From JADCGM01 sp943368345 (GTDB lineage Bacteria; Pseudomonadota; Alphaproteobacteria; Sphingomonadales; Sphingomonadaceae), in assembly GCA_943368345.1 (NCBI GenBank), contig CALRKY020000006.1:51240-115239 (forward strand): a stretch of 64,000 bases of DNA, in the 5' to 3' direction. Both the position numbers and the translations under genes were made by a program. Below the pieces are notes generated by a model that had not been told where the DNA came from, did no database searches, and saw only the letters and a program-made list of their open reading frames with translations. How positions within the stretch are numbered: position 1 is the stretch's first letter; every line of letters starts with the position of its first letter. Below are positions 34,306 to 43,183 of this stretch, piece after piece.

Positions 34306-35061
34306 TCACCGCCGCTGGGGCAATTGTCCTGCGGCCCAACCGAATAGCAGTGCCAGCGCCACCGCCGTCATCCCGTACAGCAGGCTATGGTCCTGCGCCG
34401 CGACATAGACCGCGCGCTCGAACCCGGATTTGCCGATGGTAATGCGCTTGCTCGTCGTCGCGATCACCCGGCCCTGTCGGATCAGGAAAATCTGTGCGTC
34501 ATAGTCCCCAACCGGGACGGCGGAGGGGATGGCGATCCGGGCGCTGTACAGGGTGTTTTCAACGATGCTGACCCCTTTGGAATTTTCCGCATACAGACCA
34601 GCGCGCTTTCGCAGCGCCAGAAGCCCGCTTTCAAACGCCTCCAGATCAGCGGCAGCATTGGTGGAGGCTGGCGACAATTGCAGATGGTCGAGGCCAATTT
34701 CGTAAATTGCCGCCGTCGTCTCATCGAGCATGTCGCGGACCGGGCGGGATGATGCCACTGCGTAGAAACCGGGCGCGCTTTCATAGCGGGCCTTGGCGGT
34801 GTTCAGCCAGATGCCGGCCACGCGCGCCTTGCGCCGTACCGTGATCGGCTCGGCAGGTCCGCGCACCACGATGGAAATTTCCGGCGCGTCGCCCGGTGTC
34901 CGGCCGCCGGGATATTGCACCGCGCCGAACACCAGCAGATTGGCCCCCGCAAAACTATATTCGATGTCGATCCGGTTCTGCGAAATGTCGGAGATCAGCT
35001 TGGTGTCCGCCGCTGCGGGCGCGGCAACCAACATCCCCAGCAAGGCCAACAGCCACCGCAT
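34306..35061 (-). CDS. TIGR02186 family transmembrane protein
   Basis: A 251-residue protein with a signal peptide (MRWLLALLGMLVAAPAAA), a periplasmic beta-rich domain (starting DISQNRIDIEYSFAGANLLVFGAV, a family hallmark) and one C-terminal membrane helix (about 225-245). TIGR02186 genes are usually found next to TauE/SafE permeases, and here it overlaps one by ATGA. Its function is unknown; association with sulfur-compound export is inferred from that linkage. Confidence 0.88.
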   Translation of the reverse strand: MRWLLALLGMLVAAPAAADTKLISDISQNRIDIEYSFAGANLLVFGAVQYPGGRTPGDAPEISIVVRGPAEPITVRRKARVAGIWLNTAKARYESAPGFYAVASSRPVRDMLDETTAAIYEIGLDHLQLSPASTNAAADLEAFESGLLALRKRAGLYAENSKGVSIVENTLYSARIAIPSAVPVGDYDAQIFLIRQGRVIATTSKRITIGKSGFERAVYVAAQDHSLLYGMTAVALALLFGWAAGQLPQRR

Positions 35062-35978
35062 CAGGCCGGACCCTGCACGCTGTAAATGTCGCCGGGCCGC
35101 CATGTCAGGCCGATGAACAGCCGCACCGCCACTGCGAGCACCAGCAACGCCAGCGCCAACCGCAGTTTTTCCGCTGGCAGCTTCTGGGCAGCCTTGGCTC
35201 CGAACTGGGCGCCGATCACCCCGCCGATGAGCAGCAGCACCGCCAGCACGATATCGACCGACTTGGTGTTTACCGCGTGCAGCAAGGTCGTTGCCGCCGT
35301 CACCGCCACGATCTGCATCAGCGAGGTGCCAATCACCACACCCGCCTGCATGCCCAGCAGGTAGATCATCGCCGGAACCATGATGAACCCGCCGCCAACC
35401 CCCATGATCACCGTCAGGATGCCGACAAACAGCCCAAGCAGGAACGGCGCGAGCGGTGACAGGTACAGGCCGGACTTATAGAAACGGGTGCGCCCCGGCA
35501 GCGCGGCGACCAGTGGATTGTGCCGGTGCGCGCGCGGCGGCGGCTTCAGGCCCGCCCGCTTGGCCCGCAAGCCGGCCAGGGCATCTTTCAGCATCAGGCC
35601 CCCGACCGAGCCGAGCAGGACAACATAGACGAGCGATATCGCGATATCGATCTGGCCGGAGGTTTGGAGGAGCCGGAACAGGATGGAGCCAAGCCCGGCC
35701 CCGCACAGGCCGCCCGCGATCAGGACCGCCCCCATTTTGGGATCAACGCCGCCCAGCCGCCAATGGGCGAGCGCGCCGGAAACACTCGCCCCGGTGATCT
35801 GGGTTGCCGATGAGGCAACAGCGATAGCAGGTGGAATGCCGTAGAAAATCAACAGCGGCGTAGTCAGAAAGCCGCCGCCGACCCCGAACATCCCCGACAA
35901 AAAGCCGACCAGCAGCCCCATCGCCACGATGATGCCAGCGTTGACGCTGACCTCGGCAATCGGGAGGTAGATGTCCAT
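35061..35978 (-). CDS. TauE/SafE family sulfite or sulfonate permease
   Basis: A 305-residue polytopic membrane protein with two repeated halves, each opening with a glycine-rich motif: GLLVGFLSGMFGVGGGFLTTPLL near 22 and GLFVGILTVIMGVGGGFIMVPAM near 187. This is the TauE/SafE duplication, with about eight helices. The family exports sulfite, sulfoacetate or related anions. An in-frame GTG six bases upstream (35984) is possible. Forms a coupled pair with the TIGR02186 gene. Confidence 0.92.
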   Translation of the reverse strand: MDIYLPIAEVSVNAGIIVAMGLLVGFLSGMFGVGGGFLTTPLLIFYGIPPAIAVASSATQITGASVSGALAHWRLGGVDPKMGAVLIAGGLCGAGLGSILFRLLQTSGQIDIAISLVYVVLLGSVGGLMLKDALAGLRAKRAGLKPPPRAHRHNPLVAALPGRTRFYKSGLYLSPLAPFLLGLFVGILTVIMGVGGGFIMVPAMIYLLGMQAGVVIGTSLMQIVAVTAATTLLHAVNTKSVDIVLAVLLLIGGVIGAQFGAKAAQKLPAEKLRLALALLVLAVAVRLFIGLTWRPGDIYSVQGPA

Positions 35979-36031
35979 CCACACGGTTTAGAGGAGGTCG
36001 GGCGGCAGGGGAAGCGCGCCGCGGCGATCCG

Positions 36032-37369
36032 TCAGTCTGCAATGGCTCCGAACAGATCATAATCATCGGCATCTTCGATCACCGCGCGGACGATGTCGCC
36101 GGGGGCGAGGCCGCTGGTATCACGCAAATGGACCTGCCCATCGATTTCGGGCGCGTCGGCCTTGGAACGCCCGGTGGCCCCACCTTCGCTGTCAACTTCG
36201 TCGATGATGACGTCGAGGGTGCGACCGATTTTCGCCTGCAATTTGGCAGCGGAGATGCGAGCGCTGACCGCCATGAACCGGTCCCAGCGCTCCTGCTTGA
36301 CCTCCTCCGGCACGGCACCCGGTAGATCATTGGCTGCCGCCCCGGCGACCGCTTCATATTTGAAGCAACCAACCCGGTCCAACTGCGCCTCCTCAAGCCA
36401 GTCGAGCAGATAGCTGACATCATCCTCGGTCTCGCCTGGGAACCCGACGATGAAGGTCGAACGGAGCGCAATGTCCGGGCACATGTTCCGCCACGCCTTG
36501 ATGCGGTCCAGCACCTTCGCCTCATTGGCCGGACGGCGCATGGCGCGCAATACGGTGGGGCTGGCGTGCTGAAACGGAATGTCGAGATAGGGGGTGATGA
36601 TGCCGACCGCCATCAACGGGATCAGGTCATCGACATGCGGATAGGGGTAGACATAATGCAGCCGGACCCAGGCTCCGAGATTGCCCAGTTCCCGCGCCAG
36701 ATCGGTCACATGGGCGCGAACCTCCCGCCCGTGCAGCACCGAACGCGCATGCCGGATATCGACACCATAGGCCGAGGTATCCTGACTGATCACCAGCAGT
36801 TCCCTGGTGCCTGCCGCAACCAGCTTTTCCGCCTCCCGGATCACCGCATTGGCCGGACGGCTGACCAGATCGCCCCGGATGCTCGGGATGATGCAGAATT
36901 TGCAGCGGTGATTGCAGCCTTCCGAAATCTTCAGATAGCTATAGTGACGCGGCGTCAGCTTTAGCCCGGCCTCGGGCACCAGATCGAGATAGGGTGACGG
37001 GACGGGCGGTGCGGCGGCGTGGACGGCGGCGACCACGGCCTCATATTGTTGCGGCCCGCTTACCGCGAGCACGGACGGGTGCGCCGCCCGGATCATGTCC
37101 GCCTCATGGCCGAGGCAGCCGGTAACAATCACCCGGCCATTTTCGGCAATCGCCTCCCCGATAGCCGCCAGACTCTCGGCCTTGGCGGAATCGAGGAAGC
37201 CGCAGGTATTGACCAGCACCACATCGGCCCCGGCATAATCGGCCGACATTGCATAGCCATCGGACCGCAGCTTGGTCAGAATCCGTTCGGAATCAACCAG
37301 CGCCTTGGGGCAGCCGAGGGAGACCATGCCGATCTTCGGCTGGTCGGGCAGGATGAGGGGGGAGGCCAT
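36032..37369 (-). CDS. rimO: Ribosomal protein S12 methylthiotransferase
   Basis: A 445-residue radical-SAM methylthiotransferase modifying Asp89 of ribosomal protein S12. The N-terminal UPF0004 domain has cysteines at about 20, 56 and 85 (SLGCPKALVDSE, NTCGFLDSA, TGCLGHEA). The radical-SAM cluster motif GCNHRCKFC (C152, C156, C159) follows, and a TRAM domain occupies about 385-445. SLGCPKALVDSE distinguishes RimO from MiaB. Confidence 0.96.
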   Translation of the reverse strand: MASPLILPDQPKIGMVSLGCPKALVDSERILTKLRSDGYAMSADYAGADVVLVNTCGFLDSAKAESLAAIGEAIAENGRVIVTGCLGHEADMIRAAHPSVLAVSGPQQYEAVVAAVHAAAPPVPSPYLDLVPEAGLKLTPRHYSYLKISEGCNHRCKFCIIPSIRGDLVSRPANAVIREAEKLVAAGTRELLVISQDTSAYGVDIRHARSVLHGREVRAHVTDLARELGNLGAWVRLHYVYPYPHVDDLIPLMAVGIITPYLDIPFQHASPTVLRAMRRPANEAKVLDRIKAWRNMCPDIALRSTFIVGFPGETEDDVSYLLDWLEEAQLDRVGCFKYEAVAGAAANDLPGAVPEEVKQERWDRFMAVSARISAAKLQAKIGRTLDVIIDEVDSEGGATGRSKADAPEIDGQVHLRDTSGLAPGDIVRAVIEDADDYDLFGAIAD

Positions 37370-37437
37370 GAAGGCGCGCCCTTAGCCGATTTGCAGCGCC
37401 GTGCGAAGGGATGATGGCACCGGGTACAGCGCCGCCA

Positions 37438-38628
37438 CTATTGCCCCGCATCGATCAACGCTTGCACCTGATGGTAAAACGCCTCCCGGGCGTCGCCCTC
37501 CGGTCCCTTGGTAGCGCGCGACCAGTCGGCGTTGGAGGCGATGACCAGACGGCGTTTGGGATCGATGAAAATCCCCTGACCGAAGATGCCCTGAGCGGCC
37601 ACCGAGCCGTCATCATAGGTCCACCATTGAAACCCATATCCTTTGCCGGGGTCGCCAATGTCGCGCTGTTTGGTCGTCGCCTGTGCGAACCAGTCTGCGG
37701 GCACGATTTGCTGGCCACTCGCGTTGCCGCCCGCCAGCACGAACAGGCCGAACCGGGCAAAATCCCGTGTTGCGGCCTGAATGCAGCAGCCGGCGATTTC
37801 ATGGCCGGTCTTGCCTTTCAGCCAGGTCGCTTTGGCCTCCATCCCGGCCGGTTGCCAGATTTTCTCCTGCATATAGGCTGACAGCGGCTTCTTGGTCGCA
37901 GATGACACCAGAACCCCGATCAAATTGGTTTCGCCGGTATTATAATGCCAGACCGCACCCGGCGGATGGGCGCGCGGCAACTTGCGCATATAGCTGACTG
38001 TCGCGTCCATGCCGGGATCGGGTTCTGCCTCGTTGAAACGCGCGACGTCGGCCTGCGGGTCTTCATAGTCCTCGTTCCAGCGCACCCCGGAACTCATGGT
38101 CATCAATTGGCGGATGGATACATCGTCATAGGCCGATCCGCGCAGACCGGGGATATATTGGCTGACCTTGTCTTCCAGACTAGCGATGGCCCTGTCCTGA
38201 ATGGCGGCTCCGACCAGGGTGGAGGTGAAAGATTTGGCGACCGAGAAGCTGGTCCAACGCCCCTTGGCGTCAAAACCGAGGCCATAGCGTTCATACCGGA
38301 CCTTGCCGTCCTGCAGGATGACAAGCGCGGCCGCCTGCTGCCCTTCGAAATAGGCGTCGATGCCGGGAATCGCCAATGGCGTGCCTGCTGGCAACGGCGT
38401 CGGACTGGCGGACGGCGCAATCTCGCTGGCTTCGGCTAGGAACGTTAGCCGGTCCATCGCCCGGAACGCCGCATGGCGCTGCGGTTGCGACCAACTGAGC
38501 ACATCGGCGCTGGTCGGCATGGCGGCGATGATGCCGCGTGTTTCCTTGTCGAGGCTGAAGAAGCCCGCGACACCGGCCAGCACCACAATCCCTACCGCCC
38601 AGGCCGCAATCTTCGTCTTGCCCATCAT
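37438..38628 (-). CDS. Serine hydrolase of the beta-lactamase class C / 6-aminohexanoate-dimer hydrolase type
   Basis: A 396-residue protein with an N-terminal signal anchor (about 8-25) and a penicillin-binding-protein-like fold. The nucleophile motif SVAK (S129-x-x-K132) is followed by the YNT motif in VWHYNTGETNL (about 233). RLVIASNADWSR lies near the C-terminus. The arrangement is closest to NylB-like and esterase-like members of the family, so beta-lactamase activity should not be assumed. The start at 38628 is supported by GGAGAGG just upstream. Confidence 0.85.
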   Translation of the reverse strand: MMGKTKIAAWAVGIVVLAGVAGFFSLDKETRGIIAAMPTSADVLSWSQPQRHAAFRAMDRLTFLAEASEIAPSASPTPLPAGTPLAIPGIDAYFEGQQAAALVILQDGKVRYERYGLGFDAKGRWTSFSVAKSFTSTLVGAAIQDRAIASLEDKVSQYIPGLRGSAYDDVSIRQLMTMSSGVRWNEDYEDPQADVARFNEAEPDPGMDATVSYMRKLPRAHPPGAVWHYNTGETNLIGVLVSSATKKPLSAYMQEKIWQPAGMEAKATWLKGKTGHEIAGCCIQAATRDFARFGLFVLAGGNASGQQIVPADWFAQATTKQRDIGDPGKGYGFQWWTYDDGSVAAQGIFGQGIFIDPKRRLVIASNADWSRATKGPEGDAREAFYHQVQALIDAGQ

Positions 38629-38728
38629 CAATCCTCTCCGTCGCCGCCCTTCGAGCGCCCGCAATCGCATTGGCATCCCCGCGCCCGATCTGCAATCATG
38701 GCCAGAGTATCGATTGATGGGGCCAGCC

Positions 38729-39493
38729 ATGCGCAAATTCGCCGACTATTCCGAAAGCTATCGGCACGTGCGGATGGAACGCACCGACGGCATCCTGCAG
38801 ATGACGCTACACAGCAAGGGCGGCCCCCTGAAATGGGGCGCCCGCCCGCATGAAGAACTCGGCTTTGCATTTGCCGATGTGGGGGCCGACCCGGAGAACC
38901 GGGTAATCATCTTAACTGGCACCGGCGATGCCTTTTGCGATGGCTTTCACCCCGGCCCGAGCGAACCGATCGCCGCCCGGCATTGGGATGCGGTGTATCA
39001 GGACGGCAAGCGGCTGATGATGAACCTGTTGAATGTCGAAGTGCCGATGATTGCGGCGGTCAACGGCCCCGCCGCCGTGCACGCCGAACTGGCCGTGCTG
39101 TGCGATATCGTCCTCGCCGCCGATCACAGCTATTTTCAGGACGCCCCGCATTTCCCGAGCGGGCTGGTGCCGGGGGACGGCGTCCATGTCGTCTGGCCAT
39201 TGCTGCTTGGCCCCAATCGCGGACGCTATTTCCTTCTGACCGGCCAGAAAATTTCGGCACAGGAGGCGTTGGCGCTCGGCGTGGTGAGTGAGGTGCTGCC
39301 TGCCACCGACCTGCTGGCGCGGGCATGGGCCTTGGCCGGCCAACTCGTCCAGCAACCACCGCTGACGCTGCGCTATGCCCGCTCGGCGATGACCCAGCAG
39401 CTTAAGAAACTGATGCTCGATAACCTCGGTTACGGGTTGGCGCTCGAGGGGCTGGGAGCCAGCGAATATTGGCCGGGGGGCACGAAGGGCTGA
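38729..39493 (+). CDS. Crotonase-superfamily hydrolase resembling 6-oxocamphor hydrolase
   Basis: A 254-residue enoyl-CoA-hydratase-fold enzyme that closely recalls 6-oxocamphor hydrolase, a crotonase that cleaves a cyclic beta-diketone by a retro-Claisen reaction. Active-site residues of that enzyme align: AAVNGPAAVHAEL (H118), and APHFPSGLVPGDGVHVVWP with H141 and D150, corresponding to H122, H145 and D154. The oxyanion-loop region VIILTGTGDAFCDG is also shared. Assignment comes from memory of the reference sequence; the natural substrate is unknown. The start at 38729 gives the family-like N-terminus; the long upstream open frame lies over the serine hydrolase promoter region. Confidence 0.82.
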   Translation: MRKFADYSESYRHVRMERTDGILQMTLHSKGGPLKWGARPHEELGFAFADVGADPENRVIILTGTGDAFCDGFHPGPSEPIAARHWDAVYQDGKRLMMNLLNVEVPMIAAVNGPAAVHAELAVLCDIVLAADHSYFQDAPHFPSGLVPGDGVHVVWPLLLGPNRGRYFLLTGQKISAQEALALGVVSEVLPATDLLARAWALAGQLVQQPPLTLRYARSAMTQQLKKLMLDNLGYGLALEGLGASEYWPGGTKG

Positions 39494-39527
39494 ACTGCGG
39501 GGCGGCAATTGGAGGCCGCCAAATTGC

Positions 39528-40322
39528 TCAGCGATTGCCACCCATCCAACCTGCCAACCGAAGGGTTGCGACGCTGCTGCGCGCCACGGGGGCGACAATT
39601 CCATTCGATAGACGCAACGACATGGAGCGCGGTGTTCCGTCGATACGTTCGACCGCGTCGCGGGCGACCCACCATGACCGGTGGGTCCGGATTCCCTCCT
39701 TCTTGCCCATGTTCGCAATGGCCTGGCCGAGTGGCATCAGCACAAGCTCCGAGCCCGAACTGGTGTGAACACGGACATAATGGTCCTCCATCTGCAGCGC
39801 CAGGATATCGGGGGCCAGATTTGCCAGACGTTGGGCGGGGGCGCTGTGCGCCGATAGCAGCTTGTCACCCTGGGCGATCTTCCGGTGACGCGCACTCCAT
39901 GCAAATGCCACCACCACGCCTAAGGTGATCAGCAGGCTGACCAAGGCAACCTGAAGATACCAAATCGTCCAGGGCAGATCCAAATCAGCAAGCCTTGGCC
40001 ACATCTGAAGCGCCAGGGCGCGGGTGATCAGGGCTTGGGGGAGGCTCGCCAAAAGCACTGCCGCCATGACCATCAGTAGTCCCGCTCGGGTGCCGGGATT
40101 CGTGAACCGAGCCGCAATCTTCACCACTACACCGTAGACCAAAACCCCGATCCAAAGTGACATCACCCAATAGGCCGCCCGCATCGGCAGGCCATCGTTC
40201 ATGTAGCTGCCAAATGGTCCCAGCGCACCGAGCACAAGCCCAAGGAGCGTCGCCAGCAGGAAGTAGCGGACGACCGAAGGGATCGACCTGAACGACGCTG
40301 GCTTTGGAAAACTCCCGGTCAT
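39528..40322 (-). CDS. Membrane-bound LytTR transcriptional regulator
   Basis: A 264-residue protein with four N-terminal hydrophobic helices (about 18-42, 48-70, 80-105 and 122-148) and a C-terminal LytTR DNA-binding domain (about 165-264: DILALQMEDHYVRVHTSSG, LGQAIANMG, GIRTHRSWWVARDAVERI). The structure suggests a membrane-embedded one-component regulator. It is divergent from the alpha/beta hydrolase at 40473 and may control it. The start at 40322 is preferred over the longer frame upstream. Confidence 0.9.
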   Translation of the reverse strand: MTGSFPKPASFRSIPSVVRYFLLATLLGLVLGALGPFGSYMNDGLPMRAAYWVMSLWIGVLVYGVVVKIAARFTNPGTRAGLLMVMAAVLLASLPQALITRALALQMWPRLADLDLPWTIWYLQVALVSLLITLGVVVAFAWSARHRKIAQGDKLLSAHSAPAQRLANLAPDILALQMEDHYVRVHTSSGSELVLMPLGQAIANMGKKEGIRTHRSWWVARDAVERIDGTPRSMSLRLSNGIVAPVARSSVATLRLAGWMGGNR

Positions 40323-40472
40323 TGTGCGGATGTACAGCAATGGTTCGGAGGGTGGAAATGCGATTCCCGCGCCATTCGCCCAACCGCGAACCCATTCGCC
40401 GACTGACGAAAGCCGCCTGTGCAGGACAGTCCGCATCGGTGAGCAGGCGGTGTCATCAAAATGGAGTCTGAT

Positions 40473-41456
40473 ATGTTTTCTGGTCAGTTGCGCTTGGGTT
40501 TGGTTGCTCCGTTGCTGCTGCTGTCTTCTTCGGCGGGCTTTGCAGCACTCGGTGGCCCGGTCGTCGGGTTTGAGCGTGTCCAGATGGTCGATGGCACCGA
40601 AGTCGGAATTTGGTACCCGGCGGCGGGGAGTGCCGAGACACAGCGCATCGGCCTTTACGAACACACCGTCGTGCGGGGGGCCGAGGTCCAAGGCGAGGCT
40701 CTCCCGCTTGTGGTGATGTCGCACGGCACCGGCGGTCATTTCACCGGCCATCTGGACACGGCTTCCGCCCTTGCTGGCGCAGGATTTGTGGTCGCCGCCT
40801 TGACGCACCCCGGCGACAACTGGCGCGACAGCAGCGGAGCGACACAGGTGGAACGCCGTCCCAAGGATTTGAGTGCGCTGATTACCTTCATGCTTGGGTC
40901 ATGGCCGTCGCACGCCAAGATCAATGCCAAGAATGTCGGAGCATTCGGGTTTTCAGCGGGCGGATTCACCGTGCTCACGGTGGCGGGTGCGCAGCCGGAT
41001 TTATCGAGGATCGCCCCGCATTGCGCGGCAAATCCGCAGTTCTTCGACTGTGCAATGATCAGCCGGCAGCCCCAGACCGGCCCGAGACTATGGGCCCATC
41101 AAAAAGACGCCCGGATCAAGGCGATCAGTGTCGCGGCACCGGCGCTTGGCTTTACCTTCACGCCGCGCGGACTGGGCCCGCTGTCCATCCCGGTGCAATT
41201 GTGGCGGGCCGCCGCTGACCGCGTTCTACCGGCGCCCCATTATGCCGATGCGGTCAAGGCCGCGCTTCCAACCCCAGCCGAGTATCACGACGTGCCCGGT
41301 GCTGGACATTTCGACTTTCTCGCCCCGTGTGCGGATCGGAACCTCAATCCTCAGGTATGCGACAGCGCAGCTGACTTTGACCGTGCGGCGTTTCACCAAC
41401 GATTCAACGCAAATGTCGTGCGCTTCTTTGTCTGGCATCTCGGGGGACTAAACTGA
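40473..41456 (+). CDS. Secreted alpha/beta hydrolase
   Basis: A 327-residue protein with a signal peptide (MFSGQLRLGLVAPLLLLSSS). The oxyanion region VVMSHGTGGH (about 74), nucleophile elbow GFSAGG (Ser near 157) and catalytic histidine GAGHFDFLAPC (about 278) outline a dienelactone-hydrolase/PAF-acetylhydrolase-like esterase. GGAG six bases before the ATG at 40473 selects this start over the ATG at 40461. Substrate unknown; possibly controlled by the divergent LytTR regulator. Confidence 0.85.
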   Translation: MFSGQLRLGLVAPLLLLSSSAGFAALGGPVVGFERVQMVDGTEVGIWYPAAGSAETQRIGLYEHTVVRGAEVQGEALPLVVMSHGTGGHFTGHLDTASALAGAGFVVAALTHPGDNWRDSSGATQVERRPKDLSALITFMLGSWPSHAKINAKNVGAFGFSAGGFTVLTVAGAQPDLSRIAPHCAANPQFFDCAMISRQPQTGPRLWAHQKDARIKAISVAAPALGFTFTPRGLGPLSIPVQLWRAAADRVLPAPHYADAVKAALPTPAEYHDVPGAGHFDFLAPCADRNLNPQVCDSAADFDRAAFHQRFNANVVRFFVWHLGGLN

Positions 41457-41470
41457 ACGGCGCGCGTTAA

Positions 41471-41641
41471 CTCGACGATGGCCGCCGCAAGACCTACCGG
41501 ATCGTCGGGAAGGACGAGGCCGATCCCGCGTACGGCAGCATCTCCTATATCTCACCTCTGGCCCGCGCCCTGACCGGCAAGCGGCTTGGTGAAAAGGCGA
41601 TGTTGGCGGGTCATGAAGTGAGACTGGTAGCGCTGAGCTGA
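41471..41641 (+). pseudogene. Fragment of a GreA/GreB-family C-terminal domain
   Basis: The frame 41471-41641 reads LDDGRRKTYRIVGKDEADPA then GSISYISPLARALTGKRLGE and ends at TGA, matching the C-terminal domain of GreA/GreB-type transcript cleavage factors (the IVGxDEADP and ISPLARAL blocks). A stop codon precedes it directly and no start is present, so the N-terminal coiled coil is missing. It lies against the decayed IS5-family copy, whose insertion or deletion probably truncated it. Confidence 0.7.
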
Positions 41642-41643
41642 GT

Positions 41644-41661
41644 TAGGCCACGTGGACAAAG
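41644..41661 (-). repeat. Terminal repeat of the decayed IS5-family copy
   Basis: TAGGCCACGTGGACAAAG, identical to 63853-63870. In each copy it sits at an element end and reads inward, as a terminal inverted repeat should; the leading TA is probably target sequence. Confidence 0.75.
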
Positions 41662-42095
41662 GGTATCCATAGTTTGATTGAGGCAAGTGCAGCGAAGCCG
41701 AGGTAGGATTCGCTGGTTTTGTCGTGCCGGGTGGCGACCCGTCGCCAGTTTTTGAGTTTGCTGAACAGGCGTTCGGCCGGGGTGCGTCAACGGTATTTCT
41801 CGCGGTCGTGCGGGATCGGAACGCGGCGGTTGCTTATGGCGGGGATTACCGCCTCGACGCCAGCCGCCGCGATCTCCTCGCGAATGACGTCGGAATCATA
41901 ACCTTTGTCAGCGAGCAGCGCCTCAACCCGGTCCTCCAGCATCCTGAACAACGGGCCAAAGCCATGGACATCATGCGTCTGGCCAGACGTCAGGACGAAG
42001 CAGAGCGGTCGGCCGTGGCCATCGCATCTGGCGTGGAGCCTTTGGTTGTCCATGCCGCATGATCGCGGTCAGGCGAGAGGTGGTGGACGTTCCTG
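41644..42095 (-). pseudogene. Decayed IS5-family transposase remnant
   Basis: On the minus strand the frame from about 42053 reads LHARCDGHGRPLCFVLTSGQ, then a DDE-type block LLADKGYDSDVIR, then hits TGA after DREKYR. It resumes as AERLFSKLKNWRRVATRHDK and ends FVHVA-stop. WTTK just upstream is in a different frame, so there is also a frameshift near 42040. The N-terminal third is absent. The outer 18 bases at 41644-41661 equal those of the element at the right edge of the window, marking the transposase-distal IS end. Inactive. Confidence 0.85.
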
Positions 42096-42146
42096 ATGGC
42101 CCCGGAATTCTACCGGAATTCCGCCCCGGAACCATCAATTTTCAAC

Positions 42147-43037
42147 CTATTTCGCAGCGGTCAGGCTCATGTGCACGATCGTGACGAAATTGTCGGGATT
42201 GATAAAGCCGCCACCCCATTTTGCGTCAAAGGCGGCTGTCGGTTTTGCGGCTTTGATCGCGTCGAGCGATTGGCCGGCCTTGATCCCGGCCTGCACGCTC
42301 GCAACGACTGTACTGATCATCGCGCGGTAGGCCTTGAGTTCCTCTCTCCCGGTCAGCGGGCCGTGGCCGGGAATATAGCGGGTTTTGGCGTCGCCCATCG
42401 CCAGTGCCGTGTCGGCGGCGGCGATGACCCCGAGCACCGAACCGCCCGATGACAGGTCGATATAGGGGTAACTGCTGGCGAAATAATTGTCGCCCATGTG
42501 GATGGCGTTGGCCTTTTCAAACCGGACGATGCTGTCCCCGTCGGTGTGCGCCGGGGCGACATGCACAACCTTGATGGTCTCCCCATTCAGATGGAAGGTC
42601 ACGCCGTCGGCAAAGGTCACCACCGGTAGGGCGATCGCGGGGGATGCCTTCACAGTGGATTTGAAGGCGGCGATGAACTGATCGGTCGACATCCGCTGGC
42701 GGACATTGTCATGCGCAACGATCACCGCGCCCGCCGATCCGAAATTCTCGTTCCCACCGGTGTGATCGCCGTGCCAGTGGGTGTTGACGACAAAGCGCAC
42801 CGGCTTGGGCGACAATTTCGCAATCGCGGCCTGAATTTTGGCGGTCAGCGGGGCAAATTGATCATCGATGATGAAAACCCCGTCGACGCCCGATGACACG
42901 CCGATATTGCCCCCTGCCCCGAACAGCACATCAACGCCCGGTGCAATATTCTCGGTCTTGATCTCGACCTTGGACATGTCCTGCTGGGCGGCGGCGGGAG
43001 CGGTGAGCAGCAGGGCGAGCGCGATCTTGGTTTTCAT
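42147..43037 (-). CDS. Periplasmic MBL-fold metallohydrolase
   Basis: A 296-residue protein with a short signal peptide (MKTKIALALLLTAPAAAQQ) and a metallo-beta-lactamase fold. The zinc motif is NTHWHGDHTGG (HxHxDH), with further ligands in APAHTDGDS (His) and IPGHGPL (His). The pattern fits the group related to quinoprotein relay system/B-type MBL hydrolases rather than a proven antibiotic-degrading enzyme. The start at 43037 is chosen for the signal peptide. Confidence 0.88.
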   Translation of the reverse strand: MKTKIALALLLTAPAAAQQDMSKVEIKTENIAPGVDVLFGAGGNIGVSSGVDGVFIIDDQFAPLTAKIQAAIAKLSPKPVRFVVNTHWHGDHTGGNENFGSAGAVIVAHDNVRQRMSTDQFIAAFKSTVKASPAIALPVVTFADGVTFHLNGETIKVVHVAPAHTDGDSIVRFEKANAIHMGDNYFASSYPYIDLSSGGSVLGVIAAADTALAMGDAKTRYIPGHGPLTGREELKAYRAMISTVVASVQAGIKAGQSLDAIKAAKPTAAFDAKWGGGFINPDNFVTIVHMSLTAAK

Positions 43038-43183
43038 TTTCGGTCTCCGGTTGGCTGCCAGCAGACTGGTCCGGCCCCCGCTTGTCGTCAAGTCGGGGGC
43101 CGCCCGACAATTTCCGGTCCCGGCGCAACCATTGCCTGCGCGGATTCGTAGACCGGCATTGCGGCAACGCGAGCGAAGGAAGC

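Noticed and set aside
42101..42123. GGAATTC repeats and dyad after the MBL gene
   Set aside because: GGAATTC twice within 20 bases could form a weak hairpin, but there is no T-run and no clear link to an IS end, so it is not called as a terminator.
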